A stretch of DNA of 64,000 nt from Datura wrightii (Eukaryota; Streptophyta; Magnoliopsida; Solanales; Solanaceae), in contig JASDFA010000003.1 of assembly GCA_035772735.1 (NCBI GenBank), positions 103,651,001 to 103,715,000 of the forward strand, read 5' to 3'. Position numbers and translations under genes: made by a program. Below are positions 35,852 through 47,357 of the stretch, in pieces. How positions within the stretch are numbered: the stretch's first letter is position 1; each line of letters opens with the position of its first letter. A model generated the notes under the pieces. The model saw only the letters and a program-made list of their open reading frames with translations. It did no database searches and was not told the origin of the DNA.

Positions 35852-38308
35852 TGTAATACTCTGAAAGTTCCTAAGACTGGACCCCGGATTTAAAAATGGA
35901 AATTGAAGAAATCTGGGAAATTTACCATAGAACGGGTCATATAACGGATCATTGGTCCAACCAATCACCCGTGGTAAGTGTCTGTGGTGAAGTTTGACCA
36001 GGTGGTAGTTGGAAGTAATGGGTCACGTAATGACCCATTGTTTGATACCACGAGTCATCATTTGAGGTCATGGAGAGACTGGTCCTTATCCTGAGAGGAA
36101 GTAACGGGTCATGGGACGATCCGTTGTGAGCTATAATGGATCGTGGTGAGCAACCATGGGAAGGAGTATTAAAACCACAAGTCGAGGTAACGGAAGGAAA
36201 CCACGACTCGTTGGAAGAAGGAACGAGTCGTGGTGTGGCTCGTGGAAAGGCTTGGTGTAGGATGTCAAAGGGGAAATAACGGACGATATAATGAACCATT
36301 GTTCTGAAACAACGACTCGTCCTATCGGGTTATGGGAATCGAATCTGAGAAAGTGAAGTTGGGCAGTGGGTGCAACGTATGGATACCACAAGTCGTGGTA
36401 TCAAGGCACGACTAGTTGGATCGTTCGTGGTCTCAGGCAGTGTAGAATTTTCAGGGAATTCATTAAGGGCATTTTTGTCATTCCTAAGTCCTAGGGTCCT
36501 AAACTACATCGTTTAAGGCTCGAAATACAGTGTTTTATGAGGGTAAAACCTATCTTAGGCTCATTCATACCCATTCATGCATATTGAAGGGGTTTAGGAG
36601 GTCATCAAGTAAGAGTTCTTCAAATTATTCTTAAATCCTTCATTGGGCTTTCAAGGAGTGATAGAATCTAATATTCCCCAGGTATGTAGGGTATGAGTGG
36701 GTGAATCCTTTCACACCTATGCACAATCCCTCTCTAAATCATGAATTTTCTATGTCAATTCTATGGGTTTTTAACCCAATGCATGAAATTCCTAATTTTC
36801 TACATAGGTATAATTTAAATATATTTCTACTAATGAATTATGATTCATGGGAAAGTTTTACATTGTTTTCAATTAAATTCAAGTTTTAGGCTATATAAAT
36901 TAAAATGTACATCTATGAAAATATCATGAAAGTTGAGATTTATGATGAATATTCAGGTATGATGAGATATTATTGATGAAAAGCATGTTATCAAGTTACC
37001 CATGTTTATAATCATGTTTTCAATGTGAATTGAGTATTTTCAAGCATGTTAAAGTATTAGGAAATACCCACATGTTCAAGATATATTTATGTTTTCCCGA
37101 ATTAAGCTTACTGCATGGTTTTGGAGACTCCCAATTTATTTTTAGCTTGTGGTATGGTTAGAGCTAAAAGCTTCTCATATGCATAATTTCAGATTTGACA
37201 TGTATTAAATTATTGAGCTTCGTCAATAGACGATGGTGAGCTTTGTTTAAAAATGATGGAGAGCATATGTATATTTTTGGAAGTAGTGTTTAGCACCGAG
37301 TAGGCTAAGGGTTGATCACCTTATGTCTCATAACTACATGCCAACGTAGGATATTACTTACACACACACACACATACATACATACACATATACATATATA
37401 TATATATATATATATATTACATTGGGACCTCCCTTGTGACCTATCCCCTGCCCGATTAGGCCCCGAGCTTCATATCGATGTCATGGTATCGTCCCTAGCC
37501 CTGGAAAGGCTTTGGACAGATCTTCCGACTTGAGAGTGATTGTTGGGACCACGTAAGATATATTGTGGTATGTCGGTTAAAAGACGAGTCTCCCATTGTT
37601 CCTCATGATTTCTGTTATGCATATTCATCAATCATGATATATATATATATAAGTGCTAAAGTAGGTTTGACTCAATGTTCAACTTTACTTATGATTATCA
37701 GAGTTTAGCTTTGGGTTAATAAATTCATTTATGATGTTATGTTATGTTGAGATCATGATTTCAGAAAAATAGCATGCAAGCCCTACTCTTAGATTCTTAT
37801 TGTTTATGTTTTATGTTATGCATGTTTTACACAATTTTACTTATCTAAGCGGTTTTACTTACCTTGCATACTCGGTACATTCCACGTACTGACCGCATAC
37901 TCTATATTGTATCATTTCATCATATAGGCCCCGGCTCTCAGACTCAGCCCTGTTCGTAGCCAACCTTTCCTAGTTAGCATCCTACCCTTGTGGTGAGTCC
38001 TTATCTCTGGAGAACCATGCTTATCAGATTTCTCTATGTATTTTTAGTGTTCAACTTTATTGAGTTAGTTGGGGATCTTGTCCCATTAACTCATCAGACT
38101 TAGAGGCTTTTCAGACAAAAAGGGTGTATTTAGCTTCAGATTGTGTGTATTCTAATGTTATGTTATTTCAGACGTCCATAAGATTATCATGTTAATCATT
38201 CTGTTTTATTGATCGAGTTAGATGTATGTTCATGCCATGAGTCGACTTGAGGTCTCTCGGGGCTCATTATCCCATGTCGCGATCCAGGCCTCCATTCGGG
38301 TGGTGACA
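35852..38308 (+). repeat. 3' LTR of K
   Basis: It starts TGTAATACT and ends GGTGACA. It carries the same 12-bp-arm hairpin (36201-36212 with 36222-36233) and CA/TA runs at 37360-37417 and 37639-37651. Confidence 0.93.
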
Positions 38309-38346
38309 AACTATAAGCTATCAATGTCCATTCCCAGTTCCAAGAT
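38309..38346 (-). mobile_element. Detached 5' tip of J between K and LTR N
   Basis: Right after the second AACTA, 33 bases lead to LTR N. They hold the position of the primer-binding site of J, but no clear tRNA complement remains. Confidence 0.5.
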
Positions 38347-39774
38347 TGATAACGTCCAAATCCACTCATCAAATGAGAGAGTGTACATGGTCATATGCAA
38401 TATAATTTACCCAACTAGGAGTCGGGTTGAATTCACAGAGAATAAGGAGTGATTGCTACTAAAGTTGTAAATCAATAATAACTAACTAGAATCATTAGAT
38501 CATAATTTATAATTTAAATGTCTGGTCGAAAATGAAATCACTATATAATTCTAAAATCAATAACAATATCGGGCAATGTGAATTGAATCAACAATGAGAG
38601 CAAGAACTAGGGATGTACTATTGACAGGACGTCGATAGGATTGGAGTTAGTCTCAAGAACCAACTACAAGCATGAATAGCCAGGGACAAAGTTGTGTTCT
38701 CGATGTTTTTCAACCACTTGGGTACATTTTACTTGGGTTCATGGTCACATAATAAATTACCCATAATGAGTTGGGGAAGAGTTAAGCTATTTCTAGTCTT
38801 AATTCTAGAATGAGTTATGAACATGGGTCGGGGCTATCTCTAGCCAAACCCCACACCTTTAAAACTTAATTCTCCATTAATTCTTTTTCACCCATATTCT
38901 ACTTTCCTTTCACAAGAAAAAGCAAGATAAGTAAACATAATTTATGTTTACAACCATAAATATTTCAATTAAAACTTAGAGAAAGCATTAGATTCATGCA
39001 CAATAAGTGATTCTAAGACTAAAAAAACAACACTCAATCCATTCTAAACCCTTATCAAGCACACACCCCTAACAATGAAATTAGCCACTCATGAATAGGA
39101 ATAAGAAGATTATATTAACAAAAGACTCATGAACATTCATCATTGAGTAGAAAATTAAAGCTTCAAAGTATGCTTCTATCGTGGTTTCTTACCCTATCAA
39201 TTTGAAGAAGAACACAAGCTCTCACTTCTCTCTATGTTTCTCTCTCTACAAAAATTGATATTCAAAAAGTTCTTCTTTTTCCAATATCAAGATGTGTACA
39301 AATAAGAGAAAGTTTGGTCCTCTTTTCTTGCACGGATTTCCATTTATTCCATGAGAAGCATCCAGAATATCCTTGTGCCAGAGCTGGACAACGTTTCCCT
39401 TTTTAGCATGCACTCCACTTGTGCAGCACCTGCATTGTGCAGGTGCCAATCCGCGAGATGCAATTCTCTGCAAGCTTTGGGTGGGACAAGCCTGGATGCA
39501 TCCTACGGTTACACCTCCATTTCGCAGGTGCTCTTCAGCTCCCGACCAGTTTGATCCCGCATGAGACTTGCATTCCGCAGGTGCCAACCTGCTAACCGCA
39601 GGTCTTCTTCTTCTAGAACTTTGCTTTTTAGTTCAATTCCTGTCCTTTCCCTATTTAAGTTCAATACCTGCACAGTCAAAGAGAAAGGGCATAAAACTTT
39701 CCTAAATGGGTTGAAAACAAAGCAAAAGCTCATGCTTAAAAGCTTAATGAGTTGGTAAATTACCAACTCATCCA
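38347..39774 (-). repeat. LTR N: inverted Athila-like LTR shared by J and O
   Basis: On the minus strand it opens TGGATGAGTTGGTAA (39774) and closes GGACGTTATCA (38347). These are the same ends as the M LTR (TGATGAGTTGG…GGACGCTATCA), with the same inverted repeat at the start (GAGTTGG/CCAACTC). It carries hairpins of the ACCTGC/GCAGGT type. It faces J's 5' tip on one side and O's polypurine tract on the other. Confidence 0.8.
39405..39604 (-). promoter_or_regulatory. ACCTGC/GCAGGT hairpin cluster in LTR N
   Basis: A perfect 8-bp-arm hairpin GCACCTGC-ATTGT-GCAGGTGC lies at 39426-39446, and ACCTGC-TAACC-GCAGGT at 39587-39603. Half-sites lie near 39520 and 39575. The same short hairpin occurs inside D, J and O. 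Confidence 0.55.
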
Positions 39775-41285
39775 ACCCAAAACTTGAACCATTGATTGTC
39801 CTCAGGCAAGGAATTTCCTCACAACTAAGAAATTGACTTAAGAATATCATATTATGAGAGTTGCACACAAAGGACCCCTAAAACGTAGGACAACCCCAAG
39901 AGCGCACACCGGCTCAATACAAAGAAGAGACTCAAACATGTTGCACACATCTCAAGAGATGACCACAAACAATTGGCACATTGCACTAATATTTACTTTC
40001 ATTCAAAACAAGGGGCATAGTTCATCAAAACGAACTTAAGTAGCATCTCATGTCATTGACAGTTCACATTCAAAGTTTTCATTAATGTTCGCTGCACACT
40101 TGTCCCAATCACACCTTTCAATTTAAAACACATTTAAGTATATACCCCAATGAATCAAAGCCACACACACAAAGAGAGAATCCCATTTATTTTTTCCATG
40201 CATTTCACACATAGGGATTATATAATAAAGTAGATACGCTCACTCTCACAAAACAATTCAAATGCAAGCAAATTCACCCATAGGCTTTCCCTTCTTGTAT
40301 CTCACAACTAATATAGAGCTGCTACACTCAGAATAACTAAGGACTTGTGGGTTATCATGATGGATAGGGGTAAGGGTAGGATAAATATTTAGTTCTAGTG
40401 ACTAGAACCTCCCTAATACCTTTTGTGAACATTTTTAAACACCCCACTACTTTAATGAGCTCACTCTACCTTATCTCTCCTTATTCATCATTCTTAGATT
40501 TAATCAAGAAACACCTAACCCTTTTGGTTCCACAATTAGCCTTATTTAAACAAGGGGTAGCACCTTCCAAGTATTCTTTTTTTTTGTAATGGTAGAGATT
40601 TTTCAACCAACCATTTCATTTCTTTTATCACAATTTAGTACTAACTCTCATTGAAGCTCTCATATTCTTTCCTTTTTTGCTCACCTCCAAACTTAGGCTC
40701 TTAACTCATTTATTTCTTATCTCTCCCCAAATTGTGGGCTTCAAGCACCATTTTTCATTCTTTAAACATTAGAAACTAGGGAGGATGGGTTCCAAGAGAG
40801 GGATTACAAAAGGATCATAGGTGTGTAATGTGGTTTCCAAAGAAAAAGGTTTAAAGGCTCAAACATTGGATAACAAAGATAGATGTTCAAGGAGGTCATT
40901 TTAGGTGAAGTGAATATCCAAAGAAAGCCTAAGATCATGTTCTAAGTGTAGCGACATCTAAAATTTCTCCTTGAGCCACACATAGGGAAAGATCTAGAAA
41001 ATTATGCACACATAAGAATTCAGCTATATACCTCACCACACAAGGCATCCCAATCCAAGGAGTTTACATACTTTCAAAATCACATCAAGAGTATGACTTT
41101 AGACAAGCTAGCATGTGATTAAACATCAAATCAAAGAATGTGCAACTCATGACAAGAGAATACTATTTGCACTTTAAAGTGCCCCTTTCCTAAAAAACAC
41201 TTTTGCAATGCTAATAAAAATTTTTTGGTGGTACCTCTTAAAACAAGTAAAACAAAAGACTCACAAAGACACTAGACTTGGCGTT

Positions 41286-41324
41286 TTCCTTTAATAAAGT
41301 TGCCTCTCAATCTATCATAGGGAA
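41286..41324 (-). repeat. 38-bp Athila motif, O 3'-region copy
   Basis: On the plus strand it opens TTCCTTTAATAAAG and closes CTATCATAGGGAA. It corresponds to the M copy at 7704. Confidence 0.6.
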
Positions 41325-41440
41325 AAGCCACCTGGTTCGACAATAAAAGAAAACAAAGAAAATTTTACTCCTTGGGAAAGAACTGTGATAAAGAAAATCC
41401 CTGGAGTTTGTTGCTATCTACTATGAACAAAGATGATTAC

Positions 41441-41620
41441 GAAACATGGGTCATTAAAAATTTGGCAAAGAAAAATAAACCCACCAATGGAACTAACATT
41501 TCTAGCACAAGAACAACAACAAAATCTTTTCGAAACATGGGTCATTAAACATTTGGCAAAGAAAAATAAACCCACCAATGGAACTCATTTCTAGCACGAG
41601 AACAACAACAAAATCTTTTC
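41441..41620. repeat. 91-bp tandem duplication
   Basis: GAAACATGGGTCATTAAA begins at 41441 and again at 41532. The two units are near identical, with the second about 3 bases shorter (ACTAACATTT against ACTCATTT). Confidence 0.93.
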
Positions 41621-41849
41621 AAAGCAGGCTCAACAAGGACATTCATAACATAGCAAGCAACCCCTGCATGGGCATTCCCCTCCCCCTCACTAAATTGTGT
41701 ATTGTCCCCAAAGCACAGCTAGAGTAAAACAGAGAAGGAGGGCTCCCTGAGTGATTTAGGGAGTAATCAGAGTTGTCCCTCATGGGAGGTGCCCCGATGC
41801 TGGCTTGGGTATTGGATGCATCAGTGGATCTGGTGGGAGTTTAAGTGGC

Positions 41850-43282
41850 TTGTCGGGAGTAGTGACTATTCAATGATCTGGCAAAGTCTGGCTCTCATGA
41901 TAAGAGTAAACTGGAGGCATGTAGTATGGATCACCTGGGGTTGTCACCTCATGAACAATGAGCGACCTGGGGCAAGGTGGTAGGTTGTGATAGACCTCTT
42001 CATCCGACACCACCTCGGATGAGATATCATACTCCACACACCAATCATACAGCAATCCTATTTTCAATAGGTGGTGCATTTTCTAATGCAAATATGTTCA
42101 GATTAATCTCCCTAGGTGACCTCAATTCTTTGCATCTGTCCACTTCCCCCCTTGTGGCATCAACATCAGGACCCAACACATCGACTCTCTCGCATAGACC
42201 TCCCGATTTGTCAACCACCAGTTTCATAGCCCTCTAGGTGGCTTGCTGAATCATGGGAGGGATGGCTTTTTCCAACTTCAACAGTTGAGCATTATGATAA
42301 TGGGTCATTTGTGCCATTTTCAAGAGACCCCTTGCCGGTGGCAAGTTTTTCCTCTCTACTTATGGTGAATTAGAGGCATTGTCAAATGACACAGTAGGCA
42401 GAGGAGTATCCAGTTCCAAGTTTAATTTGGGTCGCTTAGAAGCTAGAGCATCCTTATCCCATTTGGTAGCTAAAGTGATCACTCCCTCAGCTCTCTTTCT
42501 CTTGTCAAATGGTCTGAATAGCGGATAGTTAGCCTGGAGGTAGAGCAAACTAATGAGGATGGGGTAAGGCATAGAGGTGGCCTTTTTCCCAGCCTTCTAC
42601 TTGAATTGCTCCGTAATGATTTCCATCACATTAATGTGTCTGCGATCCATAATGCATGTTACAAGGATGGCCACCTTTAAGGGAACATGTGTTGTGTTTT
42701 TGGAGGGAATAATGCGGGCACACACTAAGCCAAGCCCCATAAGAGCGTCAAATGTAAAATCAAGGTCATGCATTTTGCCTTTCAGCACTGCCCACTGCGG
42801 TCGACCTTCAGTGATGATACTGGGCACCTATGCTAACTGATTGTCCTTTTCCTCTAGTTTCCTTGTGAACGCTAAACATGGGCACATTGGATCATCCCAA
42901 TAAATAGAATTTGTCTTCTAGGGTGATGTTAGCTCTCTAGCCTATTACTAACACGAATGATAAGCAAGGATCATGTCCACTCGGCCTCTATTCTTTAAGA
43001 GGTCCTGCCATGCCCTATAAGAGGCGTAAAACTCCCACTCTAACTCTAGGAAGTAAGGGTCAAAGGGCATAATGAATTGCTCCCAATCACGAATTTGAAA
43101 TTGTTCGTAAGTATTAGGAAAGTCATCTGTGAAAGAGTCAACCTCAAATCGATCCTCTGTTGTGATGGACCATTTATCCTTGAAGGAGACATAATAAGCT
43201 TCCATTTATCAAGCCCAAAGAAGAGTTGAGTGATTCGCTTGTCCTCTTCCACCTCTACTTCCTGGGATGGGGTAGCCACCAT
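41850..43282 (-). pseudogene. Env-position ORF of O ('putative plant transposon protein' type)
   Basis: The minus strand opens at 43282 (MVATPSQEVEVEEDKR). Text shared with C and the plant transposon-protein domain follows: FQIRDWEQFIMPFDPYFLEL then EFYASYRAWQDLLKNRGRV (about 43090-42970). Further on are HDLDFTFDALMGLGLVCARI (about 42770-42710) and VKVAIL-like text. The C-terminal part ends near 41870 (YYMPPVYSYHES). At least three frame changes are present. It occupies the place of the env-like gene of Athila elements, but I see no signal peptide or membrane segment that would make it an envelope protein. Confidence 0.65.
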
Positions 43283-43487
43283 GGGCGCTTTCCCTTTATC
43301 CTGTCACTTGGATGATATCATTCTCCTGCAATAACATATAGTACCATACACCGCCAACATCTTTTTGCGTAAAGGCATTATAAAAAAATAAAAGAGAACA
43401 ACTATGATAAGCTAGGGGAAAAGCTAGAAGGATTGGATGCCAGACAAAATGGTTATAGCTAGTGATAACTGGTAGTTCCTGTGCTGC

Positions 43488-43504
43488 ACCTGCGTTTTGC
43501 AGGT
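43488..43504 (-). promoter_or_regulatory. ACCTGC-GTTTT-GCAGGT hairpin in O
   Basis: This is a perfect 6-bp-arm hairpin identical to the one in J at 24458-24474, upstream of the O env-position ORF on the minus strand. Further GCAGGT half-sites lie at 43519-43534. Confidence 0.55.
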
Positions 43505-43830
43505 TAAGACCCACTTTTTGCAGGTGCTTCGCAGGTCTGCAATAGAACTGCAGTCATAAAACTTTGGCTCCTACGCTCCACCTACATTTCATAGGAGCCA
43601 ATCTATGGTTCACGGGTTAGAATGTAGGAAGGAGAAAGTAGCCTGCATTGTGCAGATAGGCATCCGCGATTCGCAGCTGTTCCGTAATGGCCAACACAAA
43701 ATTTTCTTGCTCTAATTCTACCAATTTTTTACAAGTACAAGCATATCATCTCTAACGGGTACTCAGACTTCCCCAAAAGATTTATCAATCAATTAGACAG
43801 CAACTAAAATCATTTGTACCACTCAATGCC

Positions 43831-43869
43831 TTCACATAAGATGGATGTGACCCTATCTATCATCGGGAA
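43831..43869 (-). repeat. 38-bp Athila motif, O copy
   Basis: On the plus strand it opens TTCACATAAGATGG and closes CTATCATCGGGAA. Confidence 0.65.
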
Positions 43870-43985
43870 ATGTCAAGTGCCCAATCTAACCCAATATTGC
43901 AACTCAATTTCACACTTCATACAACTCACTGACAACATCACATTATCTCATTCATAAGTAGTACAAAAGAAAAGAATGGTGATTT

Positions 43986-44023
43986 TTCCTTAAGAAGGAC
44001 GTCAACCCATCAATCATTGAGAA
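43986..44023 (-). repeat. 38-bp Athila motif, second O copy
   Basis: On the plus strand it opens TTCCTTAAGAAGGACGTCAA and closes CAATCATTGAGAA. It forms a spaced pair with the previous copy (about 155 bp apart), like the D pair. Confidence 0.65.
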
Positions 44024-44302
44024 AAATCATACATTTCAAGCATATGGGTTACTTAGATTTCACCCCCAACTAATATTTCAATACATATGAACACACGAAA
44101 TATCAAGCATTATGCATATGAATCTCTACCCACATGATTTTTTCAATATTGAACTTCCCCCCAAATTACCCATAATAATCAATTCTAGCCATATAATGAA
44201 GAACACAGGGAAAACATTGGTCAAGTAGGATTCAAAGATTAACAAGCACACTTTTGTACTACAATCACAAATAGTCATGAAGAATATTAATGAGAAGCAC
44301 AT

Positions 44303-46385
44303 TGTTACACCCCGTAAGTTTCTATAGTTTAATTGATGCGTGCGTACATATATTGAGAGTTTTGGGGTATGATTCATATGAAACAGGGCTCAACGGATGA
44401 GTATATGAGCATGGTTTTGATCTAGCAGGAGGCCAAGGACGGAGGCTGGGCGCCCTGCAGAGCTGCCAGCCTAGCGCCATGGCCGATGCATCGCGCCCCT
44501 GGCCTGGCGCGATGGGCGGCACGCCGCGCCCCCTTGCCCACCGCCTCATCTATATATAGGTTGTAAGTTCATATTTTAAGTCATTAAACATTTCCAAAAA
44601 TCATATCACAGCCCTAGGATGATTTTCTCTCAACTTCTCATTAGTTTTTAGAAATATTACGCCACTAAACTCCGTTCCAATGCAAATTCGTATTGGATAA
44701 TGAGTTTTATATCTTCAAGGAACGTCCCTACGGAGTTATTTCTTGAAATATCACTTGGAATACCGGAACCCCATTGAGTAAAAGTTGTAAAAATAGCTTT
44801 TGATTAATACCTAAGCGGCTACAAGTGATAGGTAAGCATTTCTACCTTCTAAACTCCCAAGAATTTGTAAGGTTTTGGCCGAATTGGACAACGTTTGAGT
44901 TGTAGCTAATGTATTTGAAGGATATTGTTAATAAGACATTCCCTATTATTGAAAATAGACTTATTCTCGTAGCATAAGGGCTACAAGTTGGTGCCATTAC
45001 CGGCTTTATGTCGGAACTATTTAGGTGAACAGAAATCAAAGATTAAGGTATGTTAAGGCTAATCATTTTGGCAAGTTATTCTCATCATAATGTTTACACG
45101 ACTAGTACTTCTATAGTAACTTGACAATACGAATGTTGTGGTTATTCGTTATGAATAGATTTGAGATTGTATTGTAGAATCCCTGGTAGGGGTTGACCAT
45201 TTTTCGTACGACCTCACACTACGAATACCTGATGGACTGTTAATCGTACAAACTGCTTATGGAGTTATGAAGCTTCTAATGCTTTCGGAGCTATAGTGCT
45301 TACAGAGCCACGATACTGCTATCACTCATAGAACTATAAGATTTCTTATGGAGCTATTGTATTTGTTATTAGATACGGAGTTGCTTATAGAGTTATTAAG
45401 TGTTTGAGGGGACTAAAGAAAAGATTTCGAGGCGACGATGGAGTCTTTTATGAACTACTTCTATGCCAAATATGACATTATTGACCCCAACGAGGGCCTG
45501 GTTTGCCTAAGACGCAGTTGTAGTCTCTTATGGAGCCTCAAGGGTACCGATAGGGGTATATAGACTGTTTGACACTTGCCAGGGCTTATGGGTGCCTAGG
45601 TAGGTTATTCTATGTTGATTGCACCTTCTAAGCTTATGGGGGCCCAATTAGGTTCTTGTTTGTATATTTACTTGCTAGTTATATTTCAGATTGTGAGGCT
45701 ATTCAGGTTGAACTCTTATCCTTCATGTTGAGTACTTTCAGTTCTTTTATCAGTTTTATTTAGCTTTTATCACTGTCTTACATATTTGGTACATATTATA
45801 CTGACACCCATCCACATGCGCTGCATACTTTCCTACAGTTGTGGATAAACATGGTTCAGGACCTCCTTAGCCGTCATTAAGGTTTAACAGTTCAGTCAGC
45901 TCCATTTCTTTGGAGTTGTCAGTTAGAATGATTTGCTCTTTTTTTGTACAGCTTTTGGGTACGTCAGGGCCCTGTTCCGGCCACTATTCCACTCTTAGAA
46001 GTTAGCGGAATATAGTTTCCAGTTGTTGGCCGTGTGGGTCTTACTATGTTATGTTTTATGTGTTGGCCGTGTGGGGCCTAGTTTAACTATCAGTTAGTAG
46101 CCATGTAGGCTATAGTATATAATATGACTGCCTATTTTCCTTCTGTTATGACTTAGACAGTATGGTGGTCTTGTCAGCCCGCATAGGATCCTGTTATTTT
46201 TATGTCTGCTAGGTTAGCTATTTTCTTTTACAGGTTTGCTATATGGCCTTGTCGGCTCGAGGCTGTGTTTATAGTCGAGATATATCTATTTCTTTTCTTG
46301 ATTTTGAGTTGCTAGCAGGCACCAAAGGTGCATATGCCCAGCCAGGTCAGCCTAGGTCCCAGTGTGGCACTAGGTGTTAGTCATG
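44303..46385 (+). repeat. 5' LTR of A (end approximate)
   Basis: It starts TGTTACACCCCG. It holds a GC-rich block with a perfect hairpin, a TATA box, and near 46020-46110 three loose copies of GGCCGTGTGGG-like text. The exact 3' end is uncertain by about 20 bases because no second LTR is present for comparison. Confidence 0.7.
44489..44558 (+). promoter_or_regulatory. GC-rich hairpin and TATA box in the A LTR
   Basis: CATCGCGCC (44489-44497) and GGCGCGATG (44506-44514) form perfect 9-bp arms around 8 bases. TATATATAGG begins at 44551, 37 bp downstream. This sits in a very GC-rich 120-bp island within AT-rich DNA. Confidence 0.6.
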
Positions 46386-46614
46386 TCGCCCATCAGAGCA
46401 ACGTCGTATCCTAGGAAGTCTATAAGCTATGTCTAGTAGAGTCTTGTGTATGAATGTGTTGTGCACCACATTCTATAGGCAGGGGGCTTCAAGGTATGAT
46501 AGCATGGTTACCGTTGTTCTTTCTCCAACCGTGCTATAGAGCTATGTTGTATAGGGTTGAGTCCCTAAGCTTACGTCATTCTGCTTATCTACCGAGAAAA
46601 TGTCTGATGCATGA

Positions 46615-47357
46615 TCGACCAAGACTGGTTGGGAGTTGGATATTACGGCAGGAGAGGGCACTAGCAGGGCGCCACAATTAGACTAAGCCTGACCCGAGGG
46701 CGGTAGGGAGATATCACCTCGATCTCCGCAGCATTCACCACTACACCAGGAGCCCTCTAGGGAAGTAGATACACCAGTATCACCTCTAGTTATTCCTATA
46801 CCATCGGATCAATAGGTTAGGAGTGTAGTTTATATGTTGGCTCAGAAGATGGCCACTCAGTGCCAGCCAATGGCACCCAGTGTCATTGAGCTTACTGGAG
46901 GAACGGGGAGTTCGAGGGTCCATGAGTTTGTAGCTTTGAGTCCTTCGCAGTTTACGGGGAAAGATCGCAGAGAGGATCCTCAAGACTTCATAGACCAGTT
47001 GCAATGAATATTTAGGGTAATGCATGCCTCATCCATAGAGTCAGTTGAGTTGGTAATGTTTCATTTGTGAGATATAGTGATTATGTGGTACAAGAGTTGG
47101 GAAAGGTCCTGAGGTAGAGATGCACCTCCACCTACTTGGCTGGGTTTGTCGGAGGCTTTTCTATATCATTATCTTCCTCGATAGATTCGACATGCCTGGG
47201 TGGATTAGTTTTAACATCTGAAGCGGGGCAGAATGAGCGTTTAGGAGTAGCCACTGAGGTTTGACTCCCTGGCCAGATATGCGCCAGCTTTTGTTGATAC
47301 TGTGCTAGTTAGGGTACACTGGTTTATCATGGGGCATCCTACGGAAGGACAAGAACT
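46615..47357 (+). pseudogene. gag of A
   Basis: The plus frame reads MATQCQPMAPSVIELTGG, then HEFVALSPSQFTGKDRREDP followed by QDFIDQLQ, the start of the gag domain. It continues with VELVMFHL, WLGLSEAFLYHYLPR and FDSLARYAPAFVDTV. About eight stop codons interrupt a mostly conserved frame. B interrupts it at 47357. Confidence 0.8.

Larger units (their letters stand above)
28443..38308 (+). mobile_element. Element K: structurally complete Tekay-like chromovirus with intact target duplication
   Basis: The element has a 5' LTR of 2485 bp, a tRNA-iMet-type primer-binding site, gag with zinc knuckle, protease, RT, RNase H, integrase, chromodomain, a polypurine tract and a 3' LTR of 2457 bp. The whole is bounded by AACTA/AACTA. 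Coding regions hold several stops and frameshifts, and the LTRs differ visibly (roughly a tenth of positions in the stretches I compared, plus indels). K is therefore an old, dead copy in complete form. It inserted into the 5' leader of J. Confidence 0.94.
39787..41780 (-). other. Non-coding 3' region of O
   Basis: No credible ORF is present. It is homologous to the reverse complement of M 7.0-9.3 kb. It holds one 38-bp motif copy (41286-41324) and a 91-bp tandem duplication. Confidence 0.65.
39775..44302 (-). mobile_element. Element O: 3' half of an Athila-like element
   Basis: In minus-strand sense, from high to low coordinates, it has a non-coding region with 38-bp motifs and a hairpin (44302-43320), an env-position ORF (43282-~41850), a ~2-kb 3' region, a polypurine tract (CAAGTTTTGGGT, 39786-39775) and LTR N. 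Gag and pol are absent, because element A begins at 44303. The 3' region aligns with that of M. Confidence 0.75.
44303..47357 (+). mobile_element. Element A, left part: LTR and gag of a gypsy chromovirus, interrupted by B
   Basis: A plus-strand LTR (TGTTACACC…) is followed by a degraded primer-binding site (…CCATCAGAGCAAC near 46388-46400), a leader with 'AGTAGAGTCTTGTGTATG' and gag. The element resumes at 61810, beyond B, with its zinc knuckle and protease. It inserted into O (left flank CACAT). RT onward is missing because the satellite begins at about 62490. Confidence 0.82.

Noticed and set aside
39246..39868. ORFs of 113 and 119 codons overlapping LTR N
   Set aside because: They lie within the LTR and its polypurine side, overlap each other in different frames and contain no recognisable domain.
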